64,000 bases of DNA from positions 124,001 through 188,000 of the forward strand of contig NZ_LIPV01000003.1 of the NCBI RefSeq assembly GCF_001418255.1. Direction: 5' to 3'. Each line of letters opens with the position of its first letter. Positions within the stretch are counted from its first letter, which is position 1. Shown here piece after piece: positions 8,868 through 17,692 of this stretch. The position numbers were made by a program, and so were the translations under genes. The DNA is from Thiomonas bhubaneswarensis (GTDB lineage Bacteria; Pseudomonadota; Gammaproteobacteria; Burkholderiales; Burkholderiaceae_C). The notes under the pieces were generated by a model. It did not search any database. It was not told the DNA's origin and was given only the letters and a program-made list of their open reading frames with translations.

Positions 8868-9302
8868 ATGGAAGCCGACGCCGAGCCTTCGTCCCTGCAC
8901 CGCATCGCCCGCGTGTTCGAGCAATTGAGCGCCGACCGGCTCGATGTGCTGGCGCAGGTCTATGCGCCGCAGGCCACGTTTCAAGACCCGTTCAATCGTG
9001 TGCAGGGGCTCGCGGCCATCACCGCGCAATTTGCGCACATGTACGCCAAGCTGCACGCGCCGCGCTTCGTCGTGAAAGAGATAACGACTCAGGATGCCGT
9101 GGGCTGGATGGTCTGGGACTTCCACTTCGCCTTGCGACCCGGCTCGGCGCCGCAGGTCATCGAGGGGGCCACGCGCTTCATTCTCGATGCGCAAGGACGG
9201 GTCACCGATCACCGCGATTACTGGGATGCCTGCGATTTCTACGCCACGGTGCCCTTGCTCGGTGCCGTGGTGCGGCGCCTCAAACGCGCCGCGTCGGCCT
9301 GA
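8868..9302 (+). CDS. SnoaL/NTF2-like family protein
   Basis: The 144-residue protein has the cone-shaped NTF2/SnoaL fold pattern: an N-terminal helix (IARVFEQLSADRLDVLAQVY), the strand with FQDPFNRVQG, and the end DHRDYWDACDFYATVPLLG. These are features of the nuclear transport factor 2-like proteins that in proteobacteria often accompany oxidoreductase genes. No catalytic residue can be assigned and no such partner sits next to it. It begins 22 bases after dgkA on the same strand and ends convergent to corA, five bases from its stop. The specific role is unknown. Confidence 0.65.
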   Translation: MEADAEPSSLHRIARVFEQLSADRLDVLAQVYAPQATFQDPFNRVQGLAAITAQFAHMYAKLHAPRFVVKEITTQDAVGWMVWDFHFALRPGSAPQVIEGATRFILDAQGRVTDHRDYWDACDFYATVPLLGAVVRRLKRAASA

Positions 9303-9307
9303 CACAC

Positions 9308-10273
9308 TTACTCCAGCCAGCCCTTCTTGCGGAAGAACCAGAACGGCGCGATGACCGAGAGCACCATCAGCGCCAGGGCGAAGGGATAGCCCAGGCTCCA
9401 GTCGAGCTCGGGCATCACCTTGAAGTTCATGCCGTAGATGCTGGCGATGAGCGTGGGCGGCAGCATGGCCACCGAGGCGACCGAGAAAATCTTGATCACC
9501 TTGTTCTGGTTGATGTTGATGAAGCCCACCGTGGCGTCCATCAGGAAGTTGATCTTGTCGAACAGGAAGGCGGTGTGGCCGTCGAGCGAATCGAGGTCGC
9601 GCAGAATCTGCCGGGCCTCCTGCGACTGCTCGGCGCTGAGATGGCGGCTGCGCAGCAGAAAGCTCAGCGCGCGGCGTGTGTCCATCACATTGCGGCGGAT
9701 GCGGCCGTTCAGGTCTTCCTGCAGCGCGATGCCCGTGAGCGCTTCGGAGGCGTCCTGGTCGCTGGGCCGGGGTTTGAGGATGTGCGCACCGATGACTTCC
9801 AGATCGTCGTAGATGCCTTCGAGCGTGTCGGCCGAATATTCGGCATCGGTGAGATAGAGGGCGAGCAGCACGTCGGTGGCGTTTTCGATCAGCCCCGGCA
9901 TGCGCCGTGCCCGCAGCCGCAGCAGGCGGAACACGGTGAGGTCGTGCGTGTGGATGGAAAACAGCACGCTGCCGTAAATGATGAAGGCCACGCGTTCGTT
10001 GCGCGGCCGCTCTTCATCGCTGATCAGAAAATCCGAGCGCAAGTGAAGCTGGTTCTGGTCTTCCTCCTCGTAGAACCGGGCGGATTCTTCCAGATCCTGG
10101 TCGAGCACGTCGGTGGGGATGACCAGGCCGAAGCGCGCCTCGATCCAGCCCAGCTCGCGCGGATCGGCCGACTCCAGATCGACCCATACGGGCTGCAGCC
10201 CGGCCAGAGTCTGCGGATTGTCGACCTCCTGCTGCACCAGTCGGCCATTCTTGAGGGTGAAGACATTGAGCAT
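9308..10273 (-). CDS. corA: Magnesium/cobalt transporter CorA
   Basis: CorA is a pentameric inner-membrane channel for Mg2+ that also passes Co2+ and Ni2+. The 321-residue protein has the long cytoplasmic alpha/beta and stalk region and then two C-terminal transmembrane helices. The signature GMN is in the loop after the first helix (IASIYGMNFKVMPEL). The C-terminus ends with basic residues (WFFRKKGWLE), as is usual. The gene lies nine bases after the patatin gene on the same strand, so the two probably share a transcript. The N-terminus MLNVFTLKNGRL matches the family, which fixes the start. Confidence 0.95.
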   Translation of the reverse strand: MLNVFTLKNGRLVQQEVDNPQTLAGLQPVWVDLESADPRELGWIEARFGLVIPTDVLDQDLEESARFYEEEDQNQLHLRSDFLISDEERPRNERVAFIIYGSVLFSIHTHDLTVFRLLRLRARRMPGLIENATDVLLALYLTDAEYSADTLEGIYDDLEVIGAHILKPRPSDQDASEALTGIALQEDLNGRIRRNVMDTRRALSFLLRSRHLSAEQSQEARQILRDLDSLDGHTAFLFDKINFLMDATVGFININQNKVIKIFSVASVAMLPPTLIASIYGMNFKVMPELDWSLGYPFALALMVLSVIAPFWFFRKKGWLE

Positions 10274-10282
10274 AGGCCCGCA

Positions 10283-11482
10283 TTATGCGCAATGCGGGTC
10301 GGGTTTGAAGAACGCGGCGATGGACTCGCGCTGTGCGGCCGCGTCGGCCCGCCCGAGTTCGACCAGGGCGGTGAGGTAGTCGGGGGTGAACAGCAGATAG
10401 CTGGCCAGCGCGGCGCCGCGTCCGGTGCCGATGCCCACCGACTGCAGCAGCAGGCGTGCGCCTCTGGGCATGCTGTGCCAGTGTCGGGCGGCGATGGCGT
10501 CGATCGAGGCCGAGGGCATGAAGGTCAGGGTCGGCAAGGGGCGGTAAGGCACGCTGGCGCGCACTCGTTCGGGCAGATCCGCCAACATTCTGTTGATGCG
10601 GTTGGCCTGCTGCACATCGGCGCGCAGAGTGTCGAGAAACACGCTGGACATGCCGTGCGCCGCGATTTCCGCCACACTGGGGTAGGGCGGCAGATGTTGG
10701 CGCATCGCTCCGGCTTCCGGGTGCGGCTCGGCCACGCCGATGGCCAGCGCCCGCTCGGCGCCGAGATGGATGGCGGGCGCCAGCGGCGCGAGCTGGCGCA
10801 TGGCGCCATCGCCGAAATACTCCGGGCCGACCTCGCCGTGCAGAGGCGTTGCTGGAAAGACGAAGGGCAGGGCACTGGACGCCAGCAGGTGCTCCACGCC
10901 CAGGGGTTGCGAAATGCCCCAGAGGCCGGGGCGGCGCCAGGGCTGGACGTCGGGGTGGGCCTGGAAGAAAGTGATATGCCGCCCGCTGGTATAGCTCGAC
11001 GCGGCCACCGAGACTGCACGCAGCTTGCCGGCCTGTATCGCCTCGCCCACGGTCTCGAACTGAACCAGACGCTTCAGGGTGTGGGCCAGCGGCGTGTTGT
11101 CGAGCAGCGAGCGCGGGTGCTGCTTGATCAGCCACCCCAGGGTCATCAGCGCCAGCCATCGTGCGCCTCCCCGCAGCAGTTGCAGGGCACCCACCTCGAA
11201 CACCTCGTGAGCCTGCAGGCTGCACCACAGGGCTTGCATCTCTTCCAGCGCCTGCTGCCAGTCGGCGCAGCGGCTGGCGAAATAGGCGGCATTGATGGCG
11301 CCGGCCGAGGTGCCGCAGACCACCGGAAACGGATTGCGCTGCGCGGGCCAACCCTCGTCTCGCAGTACCTCGGCCACACCGGCGAGTACCCCCGCCTGGT
11401 AGGCCGTGCGCGCACCGCCGCCCAGCAGCACCAGTGCAGCGCCCTGGGGCGCGATCGGGATGGGGGTCGGCGGGACAGACAT
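10283..11482 (-). CDS. Patatin-like phospholipase family protein
   Basis: A cytoplasmic or peripheral acyl hydrolase of the patatin class. The oxyanion glycine-rich motif GGGARTAYQAG is at about residues 20-30. The nucleophile elbow G-T-S-A-G is in VVCGTSAGAIN. The second dyad residue is the Asp of GDGAMRQ, so the Ser-Asp dyad is complete. About 400 residues fits the longer bacterial patatins that carry an extra C-terminal domain. I use the ATG at 11482; a TTG at 11500 would add six residues, and neither has a clear Shine-Dalgarno. corA follows nine bases downstream. The substrate is unknown; membrane phospholipid is usual for the family. Confidence 0.85.
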   Translation of the reverse strand: MSVPPTPIPIAPQGAALVLLGGGARTAYQAGVLAGVAEVLRDEGWPAQRNPFPVVCGTSAGAINAAYFASRCADWQQALEEMQALWCSLQAHEVFEVGALQLLRGGARWLALMTLGWLIKQHPRSLLDNTPLAHTLKRLVQFETVGEAIQAGKLRAVSVAASSYTSGRHITFFQAHPDVQPWRRPGLWGISQPLGVEHLLASSALPFVFPATPLHGEVGPEYFGDGAMRQLAPLAPAIHLGAERALAIGVAEPHPEAGAMRQHLPPYPSVAEIAAHGMSSVFLDTLRADVQQANRINRMLADLPERVRASVPYRPLPTLTFMPSASIDAIAARHWHSMPRGARLLLQSVGIGTGRGAALASYLLFTPDYLTALVELGRADAAAQRESIAAFFKPDPHCA

Positions 11483-11532
11483 GGCGGCGCGGTCGGGCAA
11501 GTTGCGGGGCCACTCGCGCGCGGCAGCGTGCC

Positions 11533-12588
11533 TCAGCGCACGAAGCGATAGACCCCGTCGTCGACGAGGCGGCGCAACTGGCCGTCGAACCAGAGTTTAT
11601 GCAGATGCGCGATGGACTCGCCCATGGCGAAGGTCATCTGGTGAACATCCAGCGGGCGCTTGAACAGCACCGGCAGGAGATCGGCGGCGGTCTGTGGCGT
11701 GGCGCAGGCGAACACCACTTCGGCCAGACGCTCGCGGTGATGCTGCTGAAGCTGCGCGATGCGCGCGCGAGCGCCGCGAAACGGCAGGCCGTGCGAGGGA
11801 AAGACGAGGGTGGCGTCGGGCAGCAGCTCGGCAAAGCGCGCGAGGCTGTCGAGAAACTGCTGCAGCGGGTTGGCCAGGGGCTCGTTGTCGTTCACGCTGA
11901 CGTTGGTGGAAATGCGCGGCAGCAGCATGTCACCAGCAATGAACAGCGCGTCGGCCTCGCAGTGCAGGCTGATGTGCTCGGGCGCATGGCCGAAGCCTGC
12001 GACGCAGCGCCAGTTGCGCCCGCCGATGCGCAGCACGTCGCCGTCCTGCAAGCGCTTGAAGCGCGACGGCATCGCGGGCACCAGGCCGGTGTAGTAGTCG
12101 GTGCGCCTTCGAATGGCCGCCAGGGTGTCGGCATCGGCCAGACCATGCGCGGCGAAGTGCGCGGCCATCGGCTCGCCGCCTATGGTCATGCAGCCCCGCG
12201 AGGCCATGCACGACACGGCATAGTCGGTCGCGCTCATCCATAGCAGGCAGTTCCAGCGTGCGGTAAGCCAGTGCGCCAGCCCCACATGGTCGGGGTGCAT
12301 GTGCGTGACCACGACGCGCAGGATGGGGCGCCCGTCCAACTGCGTGGCAAACACCTGCTCCCAGGCGGCGCGGGTCGGGGCGGAATCGATGCCGCAGTCC
12401 ACCACGGTCCAGCCTTGCACCCCGTCGATGCAGTCTTCCAGAAGCCAGAGGTTGATGTGGTTGAGCGCAAATGGCAGGCCCATGCGCAGCCAGCGCAGGC
12501 CCGGTGCCAGTTCGACACTCTCGCCCGGTTCGGGCTTGGCGTCGCCAAAGGGGTAGATCAGGGCATCGGCGGCGGCTGGAGGGGGCAT
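11533..12588 (-). CDS. MBL-fold metallo-hydrolase
   Basis: The 351-residue protein has the metallo-beta-lactamase fold with the zinc motif HMHPDHVG (HxHxDH), then GFGHAPEH and the Asp of IAGDMLLP, followed by PSHGLPF. The C-terminal segment (about residues 290-345) resembles the helical tail seen in the hydroxyacylglutathione hydrolase-like group that often sits beside a MerR regulator. I start it at ATG 12588, where similarity to the fold begins shortly after; an ATG at 12630 is possible. It is divergent from the MerR gene, and a perfect 16-bp palindrome lies between them, so MerR control is likely. If the regulator is LiuR-like, the substrate may be an acyl-CoA or thioester linked to branched-chain catabolism; that is inference. 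Confidence 0.8.
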   Translation of the reverse strand: MPPPAAADALIYPFGDAKPEPGESVELAPGLRWLRMGLPFALNHINLWLLEDCIDGVQGWTVVDCGIDSAPTRAAWEQVFATQLDGRPILRVVVTHMHPDHVGLAHWLTARWNCLLWMSATDYAVSCMASRGCMTIGGEPMAAHFAAHGLADADTLAAIRRRTDYYTGLVPAMPSRFKRLQDGDVLRIGGRNWRCVAGFGHAPEHISLHCEADALFIAGDMLLPRISTNVSVNDNEPLANPLQQFLDSLARFAELLPDATLVFPSHGLPFRGARARIAQLQQHHRERLAEVVFACATPQTAADLLPVLFKRPLDVHQMTFAMGESIAHLHKLWFDGQLRRLVDDGVYRFVR

Positions 12589-12635
12589 GGTGGGCGGGGG
12601 AAAAAGGGTCAGAGAGAGGCGACAACTCATTACAC

Positions 12636-12651
12636 TTGACGTTAACGTCAA
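12636..12651. promoter_or_regulatory. Palindromic operator TTGACGTTAACGTCAA in a MerR-type promoter
   Basis: A perfect 16-bp palindrome lies between the divergent MBL-fold and MerR genes. Its left end supplies a -35-like TTGACG. The matching -10-like box (GTATAG/TATAGG, 12662-12668) sits 20-21 bases further on, the long spacer typical of MerR-regulated promoters. ACGT-centred palindromes are known targets of LiuR-type MerR proteins. The predicted start of transcription then falls at or next to the ATG at 12674. Confidence 0.65.
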
Positions 12652-12673
12652 CTGGAGTCGAGTATAGGCACGC

Positions 12674-13078
12674 ATGAAAAACGCTGCAGCTGCGCCAGCC
12701 GCTACCACCTTCACCATCGGCGAACTCGCGCGCGAGTTCGACCTGACCACCCGCGCCATCCGTTTCTACGAAGAAGCCGGCCTGCTCAGCCCGCAGCGCG
12801 TGGGAAGAAAGCGCGTGTATTCGCAGGGCGACCGCACCCGGCTGAAACTCACCCAGCGCGGCAAGCGCCTGGGCCTGAGCCTGGCCGAGATCAAGGAACT
12901 GGTGATGATGTACGAGTCGCCGCGCGACACCGTGCCCCAGCTGCGCCGCTATCTGGAGGTGCTCGCCGAGCACCGTGCCGACATCGAGGGCCGTCTGGCC
13001 GATCTCAAGGCGACGCTGGAAGAAATACGGGCATACGAACGCGAGGCACGGGCGCTGTTGAGGAAACAGGGCGGTTAG
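12674..13078 (+). CDS. MerR-family transcriptional regulator, LiuR-like
   Basis: The 134-residue protein has an N-terminal winged helix-turn-helix (FTIGELAREFDLTTRAIRFY, then the wing GRKRVYSQGDRTRL) followed by a long dimerisation coiled coil. It has no metal-binding cysteines, unlike CueR or MerR. The sequence resembles LiuR, the regulator of leucine and isovaleryl-CoA catabolism in proteobacteria, although no liu catabolic genes are in the window. An 11-residue Ala-rich leader precedes the domain. A palindrome with a long-spacer promoter lies just upstream and probably serves both autoregulation and control of the divergent MBL-fold gene. It converges on urtE, 23 bases away. Confidence 0.8.
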   Translation: MKNAAAAPAATTFTIGELAREFDLTTRAIRFYEEAGLLSPQRVGRKRVYSQGDRTRLKLTQRGKRLGLSLAEIKELVMMYESPRDTVPQLRRYLEVLAEHRADIEGRLADLKATLEEIRAYEREARALLRKQGG

Positions 13079-13101
13079 AAGCCTGCGGTACCTGGTCGAA
13101 T

Positions 13102-13794
13102 TCAGACCGCGATCAGTTCGCGCACCCCGTCGGCATCCATGTTGGCGCCTTGGCCTGCCTTGATCACCTCGCCGCGCGACATCACGCAATAGCTGTCGGC
13201 CAGCGATTTGGCGAAGTCGTAGTACTGCTCGACGAGCAGTATGGCCATGTCGCCGCGTTGGGCGAGCATGCGGATGACGCGCTCGATGTCCTTGATGATC
13301 GAGGGCTGGATGCCTTCGGTGGGTTCGTCGAGGATGAGCAGTTTGGGGCCCGCGGCCAGGGCGCGGGCGATGGCGAGCTGTTGCTGCTGGCCGCCGGAGA
13401 GATCGCCGCCGCGCCGGTGCAGCATCTGCCTGAGCACCGGGAAGAGGGTGAACAGTTCCTCGGGCACGGCAGACGAGCCGGGGCGGTAGGCCAGGCCCAT
13501 GCGCAGGTTCTCCTCCACGGTGAGGCGCGGAAAGATTTCGCGGCCCTGCGGCACATAGCCGATGCCCAGCCGGGCGCGGGCGTCGGGGCGCAGGGTGTCG
13601 ATGCGCTTGCCGTCGAGGGTGATGCTGCCGCTCTTGATGGGCACCAGCCCCATGAGCGATTTGAGCAGGGTGGTTTTGCCCACGCCGTTGCGGCCCAGCA
13701 GGGTGAGTACCCGGCCCTTTTCCAGGCTGAAGCTGACGTTGCGCAGGATGTGGCTGCCGCCGTAGTACTGCTGGATGCTGTCGATCTGGAGCAT
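13102..13794 (-). CDS. urtE: Urea ABC transporter ATP-binding subunit UrtE
   Basis: UrtE is one of two ATPases of the high-affinity urea importer, related to LivF. The 230-residue protein shows Walker A GRNGVGKTTLLKSL, signature LSGGQQQQLAIARAL and Walker B LLILDEPTEGIQPS. The TEGIQPSIIKDIE stretch is characteristic of UrtE. It is last in the leftward order urtA-B-C-D-E, 33 bases after urtD. There is no terminator in the 23 bases that separate it from the convergent MerR gene. Confidence 0.95.
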   Translation of the reverse strand: MLQIDSIQQYYGGSHILRNVSFSLEKGRVLTLLGRNGVGKTTLLKSLMGLVPIKSGSITLDGKRIDTLRPDARARLGIGYVPQGREIFPRLTVEENLRMGLAYRPGSSAVPEELFTLFPVLRQMLHRRGGDLSGGQQQQLAIARALAAGPKLLILDEPTEGIQPSIIKDIERVIRMLAQRGDMAILLVEQYYDFAKSLADSYCVMSRGEVIKAGQGANMDADGVRELIAV

Positions 13795-13827
13795 GGTGTA
13801 GGTCTGCTGTTGCGGGGTGCCGAGGGC

Positions 13828-14676
13828 TCAGCGCCCAAGATAAACCTCGACGACGCGCTCATCGGCCTGCACCTGCTCCAGGCTGCCTTCGGCGAGCACG
13901 CTGCCTTCGTGCAGCACCGTGACCTTGTCGGCGATCTTGCGCACGAATTCCATGTCGTGCTCCACCACCATCAGGGTGTGCTTGCCTGCAAGCGACAGGA
14001 ACAGCTCGGCGGTGCGATCGGTCTCGAAGTCGGTCATGCCGGCGACGGGCTCGTCCAGCAGCAGGAGCTGGGGTTCGAGCATCAACAGCATGCCGATCTC
14101 CAGCCACTGTTTCTGGCCGTGCGACAGGTCGCCCGCCCGGCGCCCGGCCTGGTCGTGCAGGCGGATTTGTTCGAGCACTTCCTCCACCCGCAGGCGCTGC
14201 GTGGCGCTCAGCCGAAAGAACAGGGTGGCGCGGGCGCGCTTGTCGGACTTGAGCGCCAGTTCCAGGTTGTCCTGCACGCTCAAGTCCTCGAACACCGTGG
14301 GCTTCTGGAACTTGCGGCCCACGCCGGCGGCCACCACCTCTGCCTCGCGCAGCTTGAGCAGATCGATGGTCTGACCGAAAAAGGCGGTACCGGCGTCGGG
14401 TCGGGTCTTGCCGGTGATCACGTCCATCATCGTGGTCTTGCCCGCGCCATTGGGGCCGATGATGCAACGCAGCTCGCCCACGTCGAGTGAGAGGCTGAGT
14501 TTGTTCAGCGCCTTGAAGCCGTCGAAACTCACGCTGATGTCGTCGAGGTAAAGCGCCACGCCGTGGCTGAGGTCCACGCCGGGCTGCAGCACATGGCCGT
14601 AGCCAGCCGACGCATCGCCGCCGAGTTCGGGCTGGGGCTGCTGGTACACGATCTCCCGCCAGTCAAGATCAGCCAC
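13828..14676 (-). CDS. urtD: Urea ABC transporter ATP-binding subunit UrtD
   Basis: UrtD is the LivG-like ATPase of the urea importer. It has Walker [13 protein letters not shown], the LivG-type Q-loop region GVGRKFQKPTVFEDL, signature LSHGQKQWLEIG and Walker B LLLLDEPVAGM, in 282 residues. I place the start at the GTG at 14676, which overlaps the urtC stop by eight bases and gives a length normal for UrtD. Further upstream the frame stays open but only through urtC coding sequence and an inverted repeat. The first 50 residues (ending before VALYLDDISVSFDG) are the usual variable N-terminal arm. Confidence 0.93.
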   Translation of the reverse strand: MADLDWREIVYQQPQPELGGDASAGYGHVLQPGVDLSHGVALYLDDISVSFDGFKALNKLSLSLDVGELRCIIGPNGAGKTTMMDVITGKTRPDAGTAFFGQTIDLLKLREAEVVAAGVGRKFQKPTVFEDLSVQDNLELALKSDKRARATLFFRLSATQRLRVEEVLEQIRLHDQAGRRAGDLSHGQKQWLEIGMLLMLEPQLLLLDEPVAGMTDFETDRTAELFLSLAGKHTLMVVEHDMEFVRKIADKVTVLHEGSVLAEGSLEQVQADERVVEVYLGR

Positions 14677-15883
14677 GGCGCGCCCTCCCAAGGAAACGCA
14701 GGGCCGCCCCAAGTTTCCTTGTTCCCCGCGGGGGGCGGGCTGGGCGCAGCTCAGCCCTGGGGGCTCTCCACTGCTTGAACAGCCCGACGATGCCATACGG
14801 CGCGTACAGCGTGACCACGATGAACAGGCCGCCCAGAACGTACAGCCAGACCTGAGGCATCGACACCGTCAACCAGCTCTTGGCCACGTTCACCAGAACC
14901 GCGCCGACGATGGGGCCGATGAGCGTGCCGCGTCCGCCGATGGCCGTCCAGATGGCGATTTCGATCGAGTTGGAGGTGGACATTTCGCTGGGATTGATGA
15001 TGCCCACCTGCGGCGCATACAGCGCACCCGCGATGCCGCACATCATGGCCGACACCGTCCACACTCCGAGCTTGAACCACAGCGGGTTGTAGCCGCAGAA
15101 CATGACCCGGCTTTCCGCATCGCGTACCGCGGTGAGCACACGGCCGAACTTGCTGCGCACCAGCCAGCGCGAGAACAGGAACATGCCGGCCAGGGTGAGG
15201 CTGCTGGCGACGAACAGCGACACCGTCATGCCCGTCGTGCCCATGGGAAAGCCCAGCAGCACCTTGAAGTCGGTGAGACCGTTGTTGCCACCGAAACCGG
15301 TCTCGTTGCGAAAGAACAGCAACATGGCCGCGTAGGTGAGCGCCTGGGTGATGATGGAGAAATACACCCCCTTGATGCGCGAGCGGAAGGCGAAAAAGCC
15401 GAACACGAAGGCCAGCAGGCCGGGCGCGGCCACCGCCAGGAACAGCGCCCAGGCGAAGTGCTCGGTGCCCACCCAGTACCAGGGGAAGTGCGTCCACTGC
15501 ATGAACTGCATGAAGTCGGGCAGGTTGCCGCTGGCGGCATTCATCGCCCGGTTCAGGTACATGCCCATGGCATAGCCGCCCAGGGCGAAGAACAGGCCGT
15601 GGCCCAGCGACAGGATGCCGGCATAGCCCCAGACCAGATCCATCGCCAGCGCCACCATGGCGTAGCACAGAATCTTGCCCGACAGCCCGACCCAGTATTG
15701 CGACAGATGCAGGCTGCTGCCCTGCGGCAGGGCCAGCGCCGCAAGCGGCACCAGCACCGTGGCCAGCAGCAGAAAGCCGATCAGCGCGGCCCAGCCCCAC
15801 AGTGGCAGAAAGGCCGTGGGCGACTGCAATTGCACCCGCGGCGGTGGCACCAGCGTGCCCGATTCGTTGAGGATGGCGGCCAT
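14669..15883 (-). CDS. urtC: Urea ABC transporter permease UrtC
   Basis: UrtC is the LivM-like membrane subunit of the urea importer, with about ten hydrophobic helices. Family landmarks include the segment DLVWGYAGILSLGHGLFFAL and the EAA-like loop near RVLTAVRDAESRVMFCGY. The protein has 404 residues. The last 30 (from about RAPRAELRPARPP) are Arg- and Pro-rich, unlike a normal UrtC end near LFKQW, and coincide with an inverted repeat at 14690-14720. The tail is probably an extension into repeat-derived sequence. The gene starts seven bases after the urtB stop and overlaps urtD, so translation is coupled. Confidence 0.93.
   Translation of the reverse strand: MAAILNESGTLVPPPRVQLQSPTAFLPLWGWAALIGFLLLATVLVPLAALALPQGSSLHLSQYWVGLSGKILCYAMVALAMDLVWGYAGILSLGHGLFFALGGYAMGMYLNRAMNAASGNLPDFMQFMQWTHFPWYWVGTEHFAWALFLAVAAPGLLAFVFGFFAFRSRIKGVYFSIITQALTYAAMLLFFRNETGFGGNNGLTDFKVLLGFPMGTTGMTVSLFVASSLTLAGMFLFSRWLVRSKFGRVLTAVRDAESRVMFCGYNPLWFKLGVWTVSAMMCGIAGALYAPQVGIINPSEMSTSNSIEIAIWTAIGGRGTLIGPIVGAVLVNVAKSWLTVSMPQVWLYVLGGLFIVVTLYAPYGIVGLFKQWRAPRAELRPARPPRGTRKLGAALRFLGRARRG
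14690..14720. repeat. Inverted repeat inside the urtC 3' end
   Basis: The perfect 8-bp arms AAGGAAAC (14690-14697) and GTTTCCTT (14713-14720) flank a GC-rich 15-base spacer. It lies within the part of urtC that codes for its atypical Arg/Pro-rich tail. It resembles an intergenic repeat that has been absorbed into coding sequence, but I saw no second copy here. Confidence 0.5.
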
Positions 15884-15889
15884 GGGTGC

Positions 15890-17545
15890 TCAGCCCTCCA
15901 CACTGCGCCCCTTGAGGGCGAACATGCCCTGCGGACGCTTCTGAATGAACAGGATGATGGCCACCAGTACGGCGATTTTCGCCAGCACCGCGCCCGCCAC
16001 GCCTTCGAGCAGGGTGTTGGCCACCCCCAGGCCCATGGCCGCAGCCACCGTGCCGGTGAGCTGGCCCACGCCGCCCAGCACCACGACCATGAAGCAGTCG
16101 ACGATATAGCCCGTGCCCATCTCTGGGCTGACATTGCCGATCTGACTGAGCGCGCAGCCCGCCAGGCCCGCGATGCCCGTGCCCAGACCGAAGGCCAGCA
16201 TGTCCACCCGCGCGATGCGCACGCCCATGCACGAAGCCATGGGCCGATTCTGCGTGACGGCGCGCACGAACAGCCCAAGCCGCGTGCGGCTGATCAGCAG
16301 CCACATCCCCAGCAGCACCGCCACGGTGAAAGCGATGATGACCATGCGGTTGTAGGGCAGGATGAGGTTGGCCATGACATTGAGGCCGCCCGACATCCAC
16401 GGCGGGTTGTCCACCTGTACGTTCTGCGGCCCGAACAGACTGCGCACCGCCTGGATCAGCACCAGGCTGATGCCCCAGGTGGCCAGCAGAGTTTCGAGCG
16501 GCCGACCGTACAGGCGGCGGATGATGGTGCGCTCGATGAGCATGCCGATGCTCCCCGCCACGACGAAGGAGAACGGCACCGCGGCTATCAGCGAGTAATG
16601 CACATAGCCCGGCAGATAGTGCTGGAACAGGCCCTGCATCACATAGGTGGCGTAGGCGCCGATCATGATGAACTCGCCCTGCGCCATATTGATCACGCCC
16701 ATCAGCCCGTAGGTGACGGCCAGGCCCAGCGCGGCCAGCAGCAGGATGCTGCCCAGGCTGATGCCCGAAAACAGCGTGCCCAGACGTTCACCCCAGGCCA
16801 GGCGGCTGTCGATCTCGGCAAGGCTTTTTTCGATCTGCGTGCGCACCAGCGGGGAGCTTTCCACGAAGGCGCCGTCCTTCTTGTCCAGCCTGGAGAGCAG
16901 GAGTGCGCGCACGGCGGGATAGTTGCTGGCGGCCAGTTCCTTGGCCGCGGCCAGGCGGTCGGCGGCGCTGGCGCTGGTCAGCAGGATGGCGGCGTGCAGC
17001 AGTTGCAGGCGCTGCAGGATCTCCGGGTCTTTCTCGGTTTTCAGCGCCTGCTCCACCAGACCGCGGTCCACCGAGGTCGGGTCGTCCTGCAATTGCTGCA
17101 CGGCCTTCAGGCGCTGGGCGCGCTGCGGCGAAAACAGGTCGAGCGCGGCGCGGGCCGACTGCAGTTCCTTGCGCACATAGTTGTTGTTGACCACGCCCTG
17201 CGCGTTATCGCTGGGGGTGACGGCCTTGCCCGTCGCCAGGTCGATCCATTCATCACCTTGTTGCACTTGCACCATGTCGCCATCGATCTGCACGTCCCCG
17301 TCGAGCAGCTTGTGCAGAAAGTCGGCGAGCTGCGGATCAGGCTTGGCCACGGCCTTGTGCAGGGCAGCGATGCGGGCGTCGGTGTCGCCGCTGGAAAGGG
17401 CCAGCGCCTCTTGCGGAGTGAGGGCATGGGCCCGTGGCATCAGCGCGAACAGCAGACCAAGCAGCAGCAGGACGAGCGCCATGCGCAGCCATGCGCCGGG
17501 ACGGTGCCACAGGGAGCGCGAAAGGGTCATGGTGGTCGAGGTCAT
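15890..17545 (-). CDS. urtB: Urea ABC transporter permease UrtB
   Basis: UrtB is the LivH-like membrane subunit. This long form, about 550 residues, has a signal-like N-terminal segment (LVLLLLGLLFALMPRAHA) and then about 240 soluble residues before the permease core. The core begins near ISLGSILLLAALGLAVTYGL and carries GVINMAQGEFIMIGAYATY. The soluble extracytoplasmic region is normal for proteobacterial UrtB. The start is uncertain: ATGs at 17545 and 17530 and a TTG at 17569 are in frame and none has a good Shine-Dalgarno. The 147-base gap to urtA holds only imperfect GC-rich inverted repeats of the intergenic kind. Confidence 0.93.
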   Translation of the reverse strand: MTSTTMTLSRSLWHRPGAWLRMALVLLLLGLLFALMPRAHALTPQEALALSSGDTDARIAALHKAVAKPDPQLADFLHKLLDGDVQIDGDMVQVQQGDEWIDLATGKAVTPSDNAQGVVNNNYVRKELQSARAALDLFSPQRAQRLKAVQQLQDDPTSVDRGLVEQALKTEKDPEILQRLQLLHAAILLTSASAADRLAAAKELAASNYPAVRALLLSRLDKKDGAFVESSPLVRTQIEKSLAEIDSRLAWGERLGTLFSGISLGSILLLAALGLAVTYGLMGVINMAQGEFIMIGAYATYVMQGLFQHYLPGYVHYSLIAAVPFSFVVAGSIGMLIERTIIRRLYGRPLETLLATWGISLVLIQAVRSLFGPQNVQVDNPPWMSGGLNVMANLILPYNRMVIIAFTVAVLLGMWLLISRTRLGLFVRAVTQNRPMASCMGVRIARVDMLAFGLGTGIAGLAGCALSQIGNVSPEMGTGYIVDCFMVVVLGGVGQLTGTVAAAMGLGVANTLLEGVAGAVLAKIAVLVAIILFIQKRPQGMFALKGRSVEG

Positions 17546-17692
17546 TAAAGACGGTGTCGATGCCTGCAAGACTCCCTAACCCAGCCCTCCCCGCGAGCGG
17601 AGAGGAAGCAAACCATGGCGATGCGCTGTGATTTGCCCATCCCTCACGGCGTGGGAGAGGCGGGAAGATGAGTGTTTTTCTATGGCCGACGC

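Noticed and set aside
13079-13101. Possible terminator between the MerR gene and urtE
   Set aside because: The 23 bases contain no stem of useful length or T-run.
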